Source of the DNA: Actinomycetota bacterium
GTDB lineage: Bacteria; Actinomycetota; Acidimicrobiia; Spongiisociales; UBA4744
Direction of reading: 5' to 3'
Assembly: GCA_013152275.1 (NCBI GenBank)
Contig: JAADGS010000045.1
Coordinates: 1-64,000, forward strand
DNA: 64,000 nucleotides
In this document: positions 51,693-61,047 of the stretch, piece after piece
Position numbering within the stretch: the first letter of the stretch is position 1
Layout: each line of letters begins with the position of its first letter
Program-made: the position numbers and the translations under genes
The notes under the pieces: generated by a model
Database searches by the model: none
Told to the model about the DNA's origin: nothing
What the model saw: the letters and a program-made list of their open reading frames with translations, nothing else

Positions 51693-51938
51693 CTACGGCT
51701 CGATGAAGATGCACTCTCCCGGGCACTCTTCCGCGGACTCGATGACCATTTCTTCCTGCCCTGCAGGAACAACGCCGAGACCTTGAGCCCCTTCCGGGTT
51801 GCCTTCGGAGGCTGCAAAGATCTTGTCGCCTTCTTTGACATAGGCGAGTCCGTCATCCAACAGCACAAAAACATCCGGCGCGATCTCTTCGCAGAGGCCA
51901 TCGCCCGTACACAGATCTTGGTCGATCCAAACCTTCAT
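51693..51938 (-). CDS. Small acidic ferredoxin with Asp in the cluster motif
   Basis: Predicted 81-residue ferredoxin. The first motif is CTGDGLC (Cys10, Asp13, Cys16), with Asp where the second Cys of CxxCxxC would be; the partner motif is ECPGECIF (Cys72, Cys76). This suggests a 3Fe-4S or Asp-ligated 4Fe-4S cluster, as in ferredoxins that serve cytochromes P450 in actinobacteria. AAGGAG precedes the ATG at 51938. It is convergent with trmI, so a link with the iron-sulfur enzyme TtuA is only positional. Confidence 0.85.
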   Translation of the reverse strand: MKVWIDQDLCTGDGLCEEIAPDVFVLLDDGLAYVKEGDKIFAASEGNPEGAQGLGVVPAGQEEMVIESAEECPGECIFIEP

Positions 51939-52017
51939 AGCTGAGGAACTCCTTATGTGTTGCAGGCATGCTACCCAAATTCGCGCTCTCCACTAAGTGC
52001 AGTCTTCGCACCGCCGT

Positions 52018-52023
52018 ATACTT
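52018..52023 (+). promoter_or_regulatory. TATACT -10 box before mpa
   Basis: TATACT ends 11 bases before the ATG at 52035 and no Shine-Dalgarno is present; transcription would start within about 5 bases of the start codon. Confidence 0.45.
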
Positions 52024-52034
52024 CGCGCGAGCCC

Positions 52035-53732
52035 ATGACTGATGTCGAGCAACTGAAAACCGCCATTGCCCACCTCGAAGTGGAGGTTGCGACGCTCAGA
52101 TCGGAATCGGACCGCGCCCGAAAGCTGGAACGCCGGCTGTCCGAAACCAAGATGCAGCTCGACCGGGCAGGATCCCAGAACCAGCGGATGGCGGAATTGC
52201 TCCGCGAGGCGCGAGAACAGCTCGCGATGCTTCGCCACGAGGTGGAGAGGCTCGCAGCTCCTCCGAACCAGTTCGGAACGGTCCTCCAGGTCAACGCCGG
52301 AGGAACGGTGGACATTGTCAGCGGTGGCCGCAAACTGCGCGTGGCGGCTCAGCCCAGCATCGAAGTCAAGCAGCTCCAACGCGGCCAAGAGGTCCTGCTG
52401 AATGAGGCGATGAACATCGTTGATGTGCGGCGTTTCACCGTCTCCGGCGAGGTCGTAACGGTCAAGGAGCGCCTTGGGGAGCAGCGCCTCCTCGTCCTTG
52501 CCAGAGGAGACGAGGAGCGAGTCGTCGAGATTGCGGAACCACTCGAGGAAGAGTCCTTCAGGGCAGGCGACGCGGTACGCCTCGACGCACGTAGCGGGCT
52601 CGTGTTCGAGAAGCTCTTGCGCCCTGAAGTCCAGGAGCTGATTCTCGAAGAGGTCCCTGATGTCACGTACGACGACGTTGGGGGTCTCAGGGAGCAGATC
52701 GAGGCGATTCGAGACGCCGTCGAACTTCCGTACCTGCACAAGGAACTCTTTGCCGACTACGGACTCGAAGCCCCCAAAGGAGTGCTGCTGTACGGACCGC
52801 CCGGCTGTGGCAAGACGCTGATCGCCAAGGCGGTTGCCAACAGTCTTGCCCAGGCGGTGGCTGCTCGCACCGGACGAACCGACGCCCGCTCATACTTCCT
52901 GAACGTGAAAGGCCCGGAGCTGCTCAACAAGTACGTGGGGGAGACGGAGCGTCAGATCCGATTGATCTTCCGAAGGGCCAAGGAGAAGTCGGACCAGGGG
53001 GTTCCGGTCATTGTGTTCTTCGACGAGATGGACTCGTTGTTCCGCACCAGAGGCACAGGAGTGTCCTCCGACATGGAATCGACAGTCGTCCCTCAATTGC
53101 TCTCGGAACTCGACGGTGTGGAAAGCCTCAAGAACGTCATCGTGATCGGCGCATCGAATCGTGAGGACCTGATCGACCCTGCGATTCTGCGGCCGGGCCG
53201 CCTCGACGTGAAGATCAAGATCGGCCGACCCGACGAGACGTCCGCTCGCGAGATCTTTCGCATCTACCTCGACGGTGTCGCGCCCCTGGACGCCGAGGAA
53301 ATGGAGGAGGCGGGAGGTGATCGCGAGACGATGCTCTCCGCGATGATCGATCGCACCGTCGAGAGGATGTACGCACAGGACGACGCGAACAAGTTTCTCG
53401 AGGTCACGTACGCGAACGGTGACCGGGAACTGCTCTACTTCAAAGATTTTTCCAGCGGCGCGATGATCCAGAACATCGTCAGCCGGGCCAAGAAAGAGGC
53501 GATCAAGCGGGAGATCGCCGGCGGGCCGAGGGGCCTTCGGACGGCCGACCTCCTGAGAGCGATCACAAGCGAATTCGCCGAGCACGAGGACCTTCCCAAT
53601 ACGACGAATCCGGACGACTGGGCGAAGGTCTCCGGCAAGAAAGGGGAGCGTATCGTGTATGTCCGGACGCTGATGCGAGGCGAGAACAACTCGAAGAAGA
53701 TCGAGGCCGTCACGACCGGCCAGTACCTCTAA
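52035..53732 (+). CDS. mpa: Proteasome-associated AAA ATPase ARC/Mpa
   Basis: Predicted 565-residue unfoldase that recognises pupylated proteins and feeds them to the 20S proteasome. Residues 1-75 form the Pup-binding coiled coil, about 76-200 the two OB domains, then the AAA domain with Walker A GPPGCGKT (254-261) and Walker B VIVFFDE (325-331), and the arginine-finger region LRPGRLD. The C-terminus ends GQYL, containing the penultimate Tyr needed to dock on the proteasome. Length is normal. The ATG at 52035 was chosen over a longer frame. dop starts about 50 bases downstream. Confidence 0.97.
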   Translation: MTDVEQLKTAIAHLEVEVATLRSESDRARKLERRLSETKMQLDRAGSQNQRMAELLREAREQLAMLRHEVERLAAPPNQFGTVLQVNAGGTVDIVSGGRKLRVAAQPSIEVKQLQRGQEVLLNEAMNIVDVRRFTVSGEVVTVKERLGEQRLLVLARGDEERVVEIAEPLEEESFRAGDAVRLDARSGLVFEKLLRPEVQELILEEVPDVTYDDVGGLREQIEAIRDAVELPYLHKELFADYGLEAPKGVLLYGPPGCGKTLIAKAVANSLAQAVAARTGRTDARSYFLNVKGPELLNKYVGETERQIRLIFRRAKEKSDQGVPVIVFFDEMDSLFRTRGTGVSSDMESTVVPQLLSELDGVESLKNVIVIGASNREDLIDPAILRPGRLDVKIKIGRPDETSAREIFRIYLDGVAPLDAEEMEEAGGDRETMLSAMIDRTVERMYAQDDANKFLEVTYANGDRELLYFKDFSSGAMIQNIVSRAKKEAIKREIAGGPRGLRTADLLRAITSEFAEHEDLPNTTNPDDWAKVSGKKGERIVYVRTLMRGENNSKKIEAVTTGQYL

Positions 53733-53785
53733 GGGGGTCCGAGATGCTCGTTGCGTTCTCGTCGGCATCCTTGGTTTCCTGACCG

Positions 53786-55255
53786 ATGTCCATACCGAAG
53801 GTGATCGGCACCGAGACCGAATTCGGGATCACGATTCGTCACCAGGCAGACTTCAATCCGGTGCTCGCCTCCGGACTCGTTGTCAGCAACTCCCCGGATG
53901 GATTGCGAGTGCGGTGGTCGCTCGCCGAGGAGTCCCCTGGGCGTGACGCGCGAGGGCACGCATTCGGCAGCGGGGTGACTCTCGACGCGGAGATTCTCAA
54001 TGCGCTTCTTCCCAACGGAGCCCGGTTGTATGTCGACCACGCCCATCCCGAATACTCGACACCCGAATGTCTGGACGCCCGCGAGGCGGCCCTGCACGAC
54101 AAGGTGGGAGAACTCGCCATGGCACGCGCCGTGACGGCGGTACAGCGTGTTCTCCAGCCTGGGGAGACGATCTCCATCTACAAGAACAACAGCGATGGGA
54201 AAGGGAACTCCTACGGTGCCCACGAGAACTACATGGTGTCGCGATCCCTGCCGTTCAACGACATTGTCCGTTACCTGACAACATTCCTGGTCACCCGTCA
54301 GGTCTTCACCGGTTCAGGGAAGGTCGGAGCCGAGAACGGGCGGAACGAGGTCGACTTTCAAATCAGTCAGCGCGCCGATTTCTTCGAAGAGCGGGTCGGA
54401 CTGGAAACGACGCTGCGACGACCGATCATCAACACACGCGACGAACCGCACGGCGACCCGAAGCGGTTCCGGAGACTGCACCTCATCATCGGGGATGCCA
54501 CACGATCCGAAATCCAGACCTATCTGAAGCTTGGCACGACGTCGTTGCTCCTGGCGGCCATCGAGGATGAGGCACTGCCCGACGATCTCGAACTTCTCGA
54601 TCCGGTGGCAGAGACTTGGCAGGTGAGTCACGACATAGGTTTGGGGAACGCTTTGCAGCTTGCGGACGCTGGTTCCGCCACGGCGCTCGAGTTGCAGTGG
54701 CAGTACTTCGATTGGCTCTCGAAGTATGCGGAGGCGACGGAGGCGGACGATGTGAGCCGAGACGTTTTGGTGCGTTGGGAGCATGTACTCCAAGACCTCG
54801 AGGCCGACCCGATGCGGACCGCCGACCGTCTCGACTGGACGGCGAAACTGCGAATCATGCAGGCATACAGAGATCGGGAGCATCTCGGCTGGAGCCATCC
54901 GCGCCTGAGGGCACTCGATCTCCAATATCACGACGTCGACCCGAAGCGAGGGTTGTACGACCGTTTCGTCGAGAGGGGTTCGATCCGGCGGCTCTTCACC
55001 GACACCGAAGTGGCCGACGCACTGCATCATCCCCCTGAAGGAACGAGAGCGTATTTCCGTGGTCGCTGTGTGAGCGAACACGGCGAAGCATTGGTGGCCG
55101 CGAACTGGGACTCGCTCGTATTCGATACGGGCGAAGCCACACTCAAGAGGGTGCCTATGATGGATCCGCTGCGAGGAACGGCGAAGCGAGTAGGTGCACT
55201 CCTCGATGCATCATCGAGTGCCGCCGATCTCCTCGAGGCACTAGGAGGTGACTGA
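53786..55255 (+). CDS. dop: Pup deamidase/depupylase
   Basis: Predicted 489-residue carboxylate-amine ligase-like enzyme. The ATP/Mg core shows GTETEFGI near the N-terminus, the catalytic Asp84 in YVDHAHPEYSTPE, SIYKNNSDGKGNSYGAHENYM, and INTRDEPH. It precedes pup directly, the usual order. Because this Pup already ends in Glu, deamidation should be unnecessary and the main role is likely removal of Pup from substrates. The stop codon is immediately followed by the pup ATG. Confidence 0.96.
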   Translation: MSIPKVIGTETEFGITIRHQADFNPVLASGLVVSNSPDGLRVRWSLAEESPGRDARGHAFGSGVTLDAEILNALLPNGARLYVDHAHPEYSTPECLDAREAALHDKVGELAMARAVTAVQRVLQPGETISIYKNNSDGKGNSYGAHENYMVSRSLPFNDIVRYLTTFLVTRQVFTGSGKVGAENGRNEVDFQISQRADFFEERVGLETTLRRPIINTRDEPHGDPKRFRRLHLIIGDATRSEIQTYLKLGTTSLLLAAIEDEALPDDLELLDPVAETWQVSHDIGLGNALQLADAGSATALELQWQYFDWLSKYAEATEADDVSRDVLVRWEHVLQDLEADPMRTADRLDWTAKLRIMQAYRDREHLGWSHPRLRALDLQYHDVDPKRGLYDRFVERGSIRRLFTDTEVADALHHPPEGTRAYFRGRCVSEHGEALVAANWDSLVFDTGEATLKRVPMMDPLRGTAKRVGALLDASSSAADLLEALGGD

Positions 55256-55435
55256 ATGAAAGAGAACATCCAAAAGCCCCACCGGGAGCAGAACACCACC
55301 GAAGATACCGACATCGCCTCCACTCCCGAGGTGCATGTCGGAGAGATCGACGATCTCCTCGACGAGATCGATGAAGTCCTCGAAGAGAACGCGGAAGAAT
55401 TCGTCAAGAACTACGTCCAGAAGGGCGGAGAATGA
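55256..55435 (+). CDS. pup: Prokaryotic ubiquitin-like protein Pup ending in GGE
   Basis: Predicted 59-residue disordered tag attached to lysines of target proteins by PafA. The acidic region VGEIDDLLDEIDEVLEEN is the Mpa-binding helix, and the protein ends YVQKGGE. The terminal residue is Glu rather than Gln, so it can be ligated without Dop deamidation. GGAGG lies 10 bases before the ATG, and the stop overlaps prcB by ATGA. It is shorter than the 60-residue cut often used in gene finding. Confidence 0.96.
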   Translation: MKENIQKPHREQNTTEDTDIASTPEVHVGEIDDLLDEIDEVLEENAEEFVKNYVQKGGE

Positions 55436-56202
55436 GTGACGCATTCGGACAGGGTGTGAGCTTCAGCAACCTCCTCGCTTCGCTCGAGATGACTCCGAAG
55501 TGGGAGATTCCGACAACGGAGCACTCCACACTCGACGCTCCTGTTGCGACGACCGTCCTCGCTCTGCGTTTCAAGGATGGTGTTGTGATGCTCGGAGATC
55601 GCCAGGCTACGGAGGGACATTTCGTTGCCCACCGCAGAATCCAGAAGGTTTTCCAGGCCGACCATTTCTCGGCCGTCGCGATCTCCGGTACCGCCGGCAT
55701 CGCTCTCGACCTGGTCCGTCTCTTCCAAACCGAACTGGAGCACTACGAAAAGTTGGAGGGGACACGTCTCAGCGTCGACGGCAAAGCGACCTACCTGAGT
55801 CGGATGGTCCGTCAGCAGCTGCCTTTGGTGTTCCAGGGCCTGGTCGTCGTTCCGCTGTTCTGCGGATACGATGAAGACGAGCGAACCGGACGCCTCTATA
55901 CGTTCGATGTTGTCGGCGGCCGATACGAAGAGCACGAGTACGGAGCTACCGGCTCGGGTTCGCGCGATGCCAAGGGGTATCTGCGATCCGTCTACCGAGC
56001 GGATCTCGACGAGTCGGATGCGTTGGATATCGGAATGCGCGCGCTGGTGGTCGCCTCCCAGGAGGACACGGCGACCGGTGGACCCGACCTCGCTCGAGGC
56101 ATCCTTCCGAACGTCGTGACCGTCACTGCAGACGGGTTCGTCGAGGTCGAATCGGACGTGGTTGCAGCCCTGGCCTCGTCAGCACTGGGGGACATTCGAT
56201 GA
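55432..56202 (+). CDS. prcB: 20S proteasome beta subunit
   Basis: Predicted 256-residue precursor of the catalytic subunit. A propeptide of 39 residues ends PVA, followed by TTVLALRFKDGVVMLGDRQAT; Thr40 should be the N-terminal nucleophile after self-cleavage. Mycobacterial PrcB has Gly before the Thr, here Ala. The downstream Lys of the catalytic set is in HRRIQKVF, and SGSRDAKGYL is the typical SGS segment. Overlaps pup and prcA by ATGA. Confidence 0.96.
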   Translation: MSDAFGQGVSFSNLLASLEMTPKWEIPTTEHSTLDAPVATTVLALRFKDGVVMLGDRQATEGHFVAHRRIQKVFQADHFSAVAISGTAGIALDLVRLFQTELEHYEKLEGTRLSVDGKATYLSRMVRQQLPLVFQGLVVVPLFCGYDEDERTGRLYTFDVVGGRYEEHEYGATGSGSRDAKGYLRSVYRADLDESDALDIGMRALVVASQEDTATGGPDLARGILPNVVTVTADGFVEVESDVVAALASSALGDIR

Positions 56203-56882
56203 CCGTTCCTTTCTACGTGCCTCCCGAACAACTTGTCAAGGATCGAGCCGAGTTTGCCCGCAAAGGCATCGCTCGGGGTCGTTCGATCGTTGCTGCCGAG
56301 TACGACCTGGGTGTGCTCCTACTCGCAGAGAATCCGAGCGCCACCCTCCACAAGATCAGCGAGATCTACGACCGTGTCGCCTTTGCCGGTGTGGGCAAGT
56401 ACAACGAATTCGAGGCGCTGCGGGTCGCAGGGACTCGCCACGCGGACTTGAGAGGGTATCTCTACAGCAGGTCCGACGTGAACGCGAAGGGCCTTGCCAA
56501 CGCTTTCTCCCAAACACTCGGCAACATCTTCACCCACGAAGTGAAGCCGTACGAGGTCGAGATACTCGTCGCAGAACTGGGGATCAACGGCCACCCGAGC
56601 CATCTCTATCGGGTCACCTACGATGGCACCCTGTCCGACGAAGGTCGCCATTGCGCCATTGGCGGCCAGGCCGACGCGCTGAGCGAACTCTTGGAGGCAC
56701 AGGACCAGAAAGTCGGCTCGCTCGCCGAAACGATCAGGGCGGTCGCAGGAGCATTCGAAGAAGTCCTCGACAGGGAAGTCGACGGATGGGAAGCCGCCGT
56801 CCTCGATTCGACAGCAGGCCGGAGAGCATTCCGCAGACTATCGGGTACAGAGGTCGTCGAGATCCTTGGCGGCTCTGACTGA
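56199..56882 (+). CDS. prcA: 20S proteasome alpha subunit
   Basis: Predicted 227-residue structural subunit forming the outer rings and gate. It opens MTVPFYVPPEQLVKDRAEFARKGIARGRSIVAAEYDLGVLL in two recognisable parts, with the family motifs SEIYDRVAFAGVGKYNEFEALR and GHPSHLYRVTYDG. No catalytic Thr, as expected. The ATG overlaps the prcB stop. A 6-bp hairpin (56894-56910) after the stop may mark the end of this transcript before pafA. Confidence 0.95.
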   Translation: MTVPFYVPPEQLVKDRAEFARKGIARGRSIVAAEYDLGVLLLAENPSATLHKISEIYDRVAFAGVGKYNEFEALRVAGTRHADLRGYLYSRSDVNAKGLANAFSQTLGNIFTHEVKPYEVEILVAELGINGHPSHLYRVTYDGTLSDEGRHCAIGGQADALSELLEAQDQKVGSLAETIRAVAGAFEEVLDREVDGWEAAVLDSTAGRRAFRRLSGTEVVEILGGSD

Positions 56883-56893
56883 TTCTCCAATCT

Positions 56894-56910
56894 GTCAGGG
56901 ATGTCCTGAC
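56894..56910. terminator. Short hairpin after prcA
   Basis: GTCAGG-5 nt-CCTGAC, 11 bases after the prcA stop. Short, without U-tract; could slow or end transcription or protect the 3' end. Confidence 0.35.
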
Positions 56911-56925
56911 GGAAAAGTGAGAACG

Positions 56926-56997
56926 ATGTCCTGGCGGTTCTCCCATATCTCGTACTTCGAGAATCGGCGGATCCGGAACCCACCAGGGAGCGCATGA
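56926..56997 (+). CDS. Possible 23-residue peptide between prcA and pafA
   Basis: ATG at 56926 reads MSWRFSHISYFENRRIRNPP and ends GSA before TGA 56995-56997. It is basic, and starts with the same MSWRF as the short frame at 16237. No strong Shine-Dalgarno. Could be chance; noted because the segment is otherwise empty. Confidence 0.2.
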   Translation: MSWRFSHISYFENRRIRNPPGSA

Positions 56998-57097
56998 ATC
57001 AAAACCAGAACCGGACGCCGCTTGTCGGCTCCCACTCTTGGATTGAAGCCCGCAGGTGCGTGCTGGGCACTCCTCGACGGCCCTGGACCATGGGATC

Positions 57098-57103
57098 TAC
57101 GCT
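57098..57103 (+). promoter_or_regulatory. TACGCT -10 box before pafA
   Basis: TACGCT lies 6 bases before the ATG at 57110 and no Shine-Dalgarno is seen. Confidence 0.3.
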
Positions 57104-57109
57104 GAAGCG

Positions 57110-58465
57110 ATGAAGCGCCGCATCTACGGGCTCGAAAGCGAATACGGTGTGACGTGCACTCTGCGTGGCCAGCGGAGACTGAGTCCGGACGAGGCTGCCA
57201 GGTATCTGTTTCGACGGGTCGTGAGTTGGGGCCGGTCGTCGAATGTCTTTCTCGAAAACGGCGCTCGTCTCTACCTCGATGTCGGGAGTCACCCCGAGTA
57301 CGCGACGCCCGAGTGTGACGATCTTTCCACCTTGATCTCCGCCGACAAGGCCGGTGAGCGAATCCTGCAGAACTTGGCCGTCGAAGCTCAACACAGGCTG
57401 GCCGAGGAAGGGATCAGTGGAGAGATCTTCCTCTTCAAGAACAACACGGACTCGGCGGGTAACTCGTATGGCTGCCACGAGAACTACCTGATCGGACGGG
57501 ACACCGACTTTTCGGTCGTACTGGGGGCGCTGCTTCCGTTTCTTGTTACGAGACAGATCTACGCGGGTGCCGGCAAGCTGCTGCAAACCACCAGAGGCGT
57601 GCGATTCACGATGTCCCAGCGTGCCGAGCACATCTGGGAAGGAGTGTCGTCTGCCACTACGCGCAGCAGACCTATCGTGAACACGAGGGACGAACCACAT
57701 GCAGATGCAGCGCTTTACCGGAGACTTCACGTCATCGTCGGTGACTCCAACATGTCCGAAACGGCCACGTACGCAAAAGTCGGAGTAGTTGGTGCACTCC
57801 TGCAGATGCTCGAGGAGGGGTCCGAGTTTCGCACGCTCGATCTGGAGAATCCGATCCGGGCAGTCCGGGAGATCAGTTCCGATCCGACATGCCGAAGGCG
57901 GATCAGGCTCGCGAACGGTCGAGAACTCTCCGCCCTGGACATCCAGTGGGAGTATCTGGACAAAGCCGCCCACCACGCAAGGACCCGGGGTTTTCCTCCG
58001 ATCATCGATAGGGCGGTACGGATGTGGGAGAGAATGCTCGTGGGCATCGAGAAGGATCCGATGACCCTCACGAGGCAGGTCGACTGGGTTGCCAAGCGGC
58101 AACTGATCGAGGCATACCGAGCTCGGCACGATCTCGCCTTGTCAGACCCGCGGCTGGCAATGATGGATCTCTCCTACCACGACATCAACCCGGCACGAGG
58201 CCTCTACAACCTGTTGGTCCGTCGAGGCAAGGTCGATCGTGTGGTCGATGACGCGGCAATCGCCGAAGCGATGACCAATGCACCCTCGACCACGCGGGCT
58301 CGCCTTCGGGGACGGTTCATTCGCGCCGCCAAGGCCGCGGGTCGCGACTTCACCGTCGACTGGGTCCATCTCAAAGTGAACGATCAGGCGCAGCGAACGG
58401 TTCTCTGTAAGGATCCCTTCGTGCACACCGATCCTCGCGTCGATCGACTCATCGAGGACTTGTAG
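57110..58465 (+). CDS. pafA: Pup ligase PafA
   Basis: Predicted 451-residue ligase that activates the Pup C-terminal Glu with ATP and joins it to target lysines. Core motifs are [11 protein letters not shown] with Glu9, [15 protein letters not shown] with catalytic Asp57, [22 protein letters not shown] and [11 protein letters not shown]. It is homologous to Dop but lacks the Dop-specific loop near residues 38-60, which supports the PafA/Dop assignments. ATG 57110 chosen over a frame start at 57056. Confidence 0.96.
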   Translation: MKRRIYGLESEYGVTCTLRGQRRLSPDEAARYLFRRVVSWGRSSNVFLENGARLYLDVGSHPEYATPECDDLSTLISADKAGERILQNLAVEAQHRLAEEGISGEIFLFKNNTDSAGNSYGCHENYLIGRDTDFSVVLGALLPFLVTRQIYAGAGKLLQTTRGVRFTMSQRAEHIWEGVSSATTRSRPIVNTRDEPHADAALYRRLHVIVGDSNMSETATYAKVGVVGALLQMLEEGSEFRTLDLENPIRAVREISSDPTCRRRIRLANGRELSALDIQWEYLDKAAHHARTRGFPPIIDRAVRMWERMLVGIEKDPMTLTRQVDWVAKRQLIEAYRARHDLALSDPRLAMMDLSYHDINPARGLYNLLVRRGKVDRVVDDAAIAEAMTNAPSTTRARLRGRFIRAAKAAGRDFTVDWVHLKVNDQAQRTVLCKDPFVHTDPRVDRLIEDL

Positions 58466-58730
58466 GACCGTAGGGACCGTGGAGCGTGGGAGCGGAGCGT
58501 TCCGACTGCCGGACGCGAACTGTCACGTAGAGGGTCGGTGCTGCCGGGGTGGAACTCGTGTTCCTGGGACACTGCCGGGTATGGCACGACGCATGCCGTC
58601 CGGACCTGAGCGTCGGGCGGTGATGACACCGGAAATGTGAGGATCGGCAATGTGACGTCGCCGAGTTTCCTACCTGCACCGGCAACCGGGTCCAGATGCC
58701 GAGCACCTGGTACGGCGGGCGCAGGGGGCC

Positions 58731-58736
58731 TACAGT
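58731..58736 (+). promoter_or_regulatory. TACAGT -10 box before pafB
   Basis: TACAGT ends 9 bases before the ATG at 58746; no Shine-Dalgarno. Fits a leaderless pafBC transcript separate from pafA. The 280 bases between pafA and this box hold no supported gene. Confidence 0.4.
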
Positions 58737-58745
58737 TGTCTGAGC

Positions 58746-59660
58746 ATGCGACGTGCGCTCGAACGGCTTCTCAACCTTCTCGCCTTCCTGCTCACGGCCG
58801 ACCGACCGGTCACGGCCGAGGAGATACGCATCACCGTGGCAGGATACGCCCAGGATTCCGACGACGCCTTCCACCGGATGTTCGAACGTGACAAGGACCT
58901 TCTCCGACGGATGGGCATCCCGATCGAGCTTCGCCCGACAGACACGTGGGAAGTCGAGTACGGCTACTTTCTTCACCCTGACGCCTATCAGCTTCCCGAC
59001 CCTGACCTCTCCGATGAGGAGCGAGCCGCCCTCTGGCTCGCTGCGCAAGTCGTTCGGCTGGGTGGTCAGCCGTCAGGAGCCGATGCTCTCATGAAACTCG
59101 GGGGACTGGCGATGAGCGGAGGGGGAGAGCCCCTCGCCGCAGATCTTGGATCGGGCGCCGAGGATCTCTCCACGGCCCATTTGGCGGCGACAGAGCGCCG
59201 AATGCTCTCGTTCACCTATCGGGGTCGACGTCGCACTGTCCAACCGATGGGGATCCTGCACCAGCGAGGACACTGGTATCTGATTGCCAGAGACCGGGAA
59301 GAGATGCGCGCGTACCGGGTCGACCGTGCGTCGGCGTTCGCCCTGGGAGATCATCCTGGAGCGTTCACCCGACCGGCCGGCTTCAGTTTGAAAGATGCCC
59401 TCCCTGGGAAACCGTGGGCCGCGGGGGAAGCCGACATCATCGCCAAGGTCGTATTCGATGCCGACACCGCATGGTGGGCGAAGCGGCAACTTGGCGCCAA
59501 TGCGGTCGAGCGGCCGGACGGAGCTCTGGAAGCCGAACTGCGGGTGGCGAATCCAGACGCCTTCATTGGTTGGATACTCGGCTTCGAGGACAAGGCGGAG
59601 ATCCTGCAGCCCGAACACCTCCGGCAGGCGTTGATCGACCGGGTCCGGGAGCGATCGTGA
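58746..59660 (+). CDS. pafB: WYL-domain transcriptional regulator PafB
   Basis: Predicted 304-residue regulator. N-terminal winged helix (RALERLLNLLAFLLTADRPVTAEEI), a central WYL domain (RRMLSFTYRGRRRTVQPMGILHQRGHWYLIARDREEMRAYRVDRAS) and a C-terminal WCX domain. With PafC it forms the activator of the RecA-independent DNA damage response in mycobacteria, where WYL senses single-stranded DNA. Location after pafA is conserved. Overlaps pafC by GTGA. Confidence 0.93.
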   Translation: MRRALERLLNLLAFLLTADRPVTAEEIRITVAGYAQDSDDAFHRMFERDKDLLRRMGIPIELRPTDTWEVEYGYFLHPDAYQLPDPDLSDEERAALWLAAQVVRLGGQPSGADALMKLGGLAMSGGGEPLAADLGSGAEDLSTAHLAATERRMLSFTYRGRRRTVQPMGILHQRGHWYLIARDREEMRAYRVDRASAFALGDHPGAFTRPAGFSLKDALPGKPWAAGEADIIAKVVFDADTAWWAKRQLGANAVERPDGALEAELRVANPDAFIGWILGFEDKAEILQPEHLRQALIDRVRERS

Positions 59661-60589
59661 GCAAGACGATGCACCGCCTGACGCGGATCCTCTCGATGGT
59701 TCCCTGGGTGATTGCCAACCCGGGAGCCACGGTGCAAGAGGTGTGCGATCGCTTCGGCTACTCACGAAGCACACTCATCAAGGACCTGGACCTCGTATTC
59801 GTCTGTGGGCTTCCCGGCTACGGACCGGGCGATCTGATGATCGCCTACGTGGACGAGGAGGAGGTTGTCATCGACATGGCCGACTACTTCTCCCACTCGC
59901 TGCGTCTCAGCGCCTCGGAGGCGCTGGCGCTCGTCGCCGCGGCGGAGACCCTCATCGCTACCGAGCAGGCACCACCTGCGCTGCAAAGTGCCGTCGACAA
60001 ACTGACCACTGCGCTTGGTATTTCGGCCGACGAGACACTCGCCATCGAGATCGAAGGAGAGCCGGCCCTCGTCACCATGCTGCGCGATGCAGCTGCGGAC
60101 GGACGAGTGATCGATCTGACCTACACCTCGCTGAACAAGGGTGAAACGACCCGACGACCCGTCGAACCATGGTCGGTCTTCCTGACGATGGGGAACTGGT
60201 ACCTGTCGGGCTTCTGCCGCTCCGCCGGAGCCGAACGGGTCTTTCGCGTCGACCGAATCCGATCCGCCGTACCGACCGAGGAACGGTTCATCCCCAATCC
60301 CGAACCGCCACCCCCGGTGCTGCGGTACACGCCTTCGGAGGATGACGTGCGGGCAACGATCCGTCTCGAGCCGCGCGCCGCGTGGGTCGCCGACTATTAC
60401 CCGGTCGACATCGTTTCCACAGATCCTTTCGTGATTCGCTTTTCGGCGTCCGATCCAAGCGTCGCCGCGAGGCTCCTCGTGCGCCTGGGCAAGGATGCCG
60501 AACTGCTCGAAGGGGTCGAAACCGCAGCAGCAACCGCCTCTCTGCGTCGCAGGGTGCTTGCCCGCTACGAGGTGACCATTTCGGAATAG
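59657..60589 (+). CDS. pafC: WYL-domain transcriptional regulator PafC
   Basis: Predicted 310-residue partner of PafB. N-terminal helix-turn-helix (NPGATVQEVCDRFGYSRSTLIKDL), WYL domain (RVIDLTYTSLNKGETTRRPVEPWSVFLTMGNWYLSGFCRS...RVFRVDRI) and WCX domain to the end. In this lineage PafB and PafC remain separate genes, as in mycobacteria, not fused. GTG at 59657 was used; ATG 59669 is an alternative. Confidence 0.93.
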   Translation: MSKTMHRLTRILSMVPWVIANPGATVQEVCDRFGYSRSTLIKDLDLVFVCGLPGYGPGDLMIAYVDEEEVVIDMADYFSHSLRLSASEALALVAAAETLIATEQAPPALQSAVDKLTTALGISADETLAIEIEGEPALVTMLRDAAADGRVIDLTYTSLNKGETTRRPVEPWSVFLTMGNWYLSGFCRSAGAERVFRVDRIRSAVPTEERFIPNPEPPPPVLRYTPSEDDVRATIRLEPRAAWVADYYPVDIVSTDPFVIRFSASDPSVAARLLVRLGKDAELLEGVETAAATASLRRRVLARYEVTISE

Positions 60590-60651
60590 TCACTTCAGAG
60601 CGCGTTCGTGAAGGCCGATATACGGATCATGAACGGTGAGCGGAGCGCCGA

Positions 60652-60951
60652 ATGACCACAATCAAAACAACGTGTGAGCACTGCGGGGATGTCGAATTGC
60701 ACCCCGCCGATCTTGCCCTCGAACTCGATCCAACTGCAGATTCGGGCACCTATCTGTTCACGTGCCCGGCGTGCGGAGATCTCCAACGGCGACCGGCCAA
60801 TCCCCGTGTTGTAAATGTGCTGCTCGCCACCGGTGTCAGCTATGACGTGGTCGTTCCCGAACCCGGGCCCATCACTGCCGACGAAATCGAGCGATTCGTG
60901 CATGCTCTTGACAGGGAAGAGGATCTCTGGAGGATGCTTCCCTCGTCGTAG
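60652..60951 (+). CDS. Small double-CxxC protein between pafC and tatA
   Basis: Predicted 99-residue soluble protein with TTCEHCGDVELHPADL and LFTCPACGDLQRRP, two CxxC knuckles about 30 residues apart for one zinc. The C-terminal half includes VVNVLLATGVSYDVVVPEP and an acidic helix (TADEIERFVHALDREEDLW). It has no recognised family or function. Its place between conserved genes of the proteasome-Tat cluster suggests vertical inheritance and not insertion. Confidence 0.65.
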   Translation: MTTIKTTCEHCGDVELHPADLALELDPTADSGTYLFTCPACGDLQRRPANPRVVNVLLATGVSYDVVVPEPGPITADEIERFVHALDREEDLWRMLPSS

Positions 60952-61047
60952 GAGCCGGCCGAGTGATGCGAGGCTCGCATCCTCACTACCCCGACACAAG
61001 GCCGTTACGGCAGCTTCCCCCTGCTGGCGCGTCGCGATACGACATGT

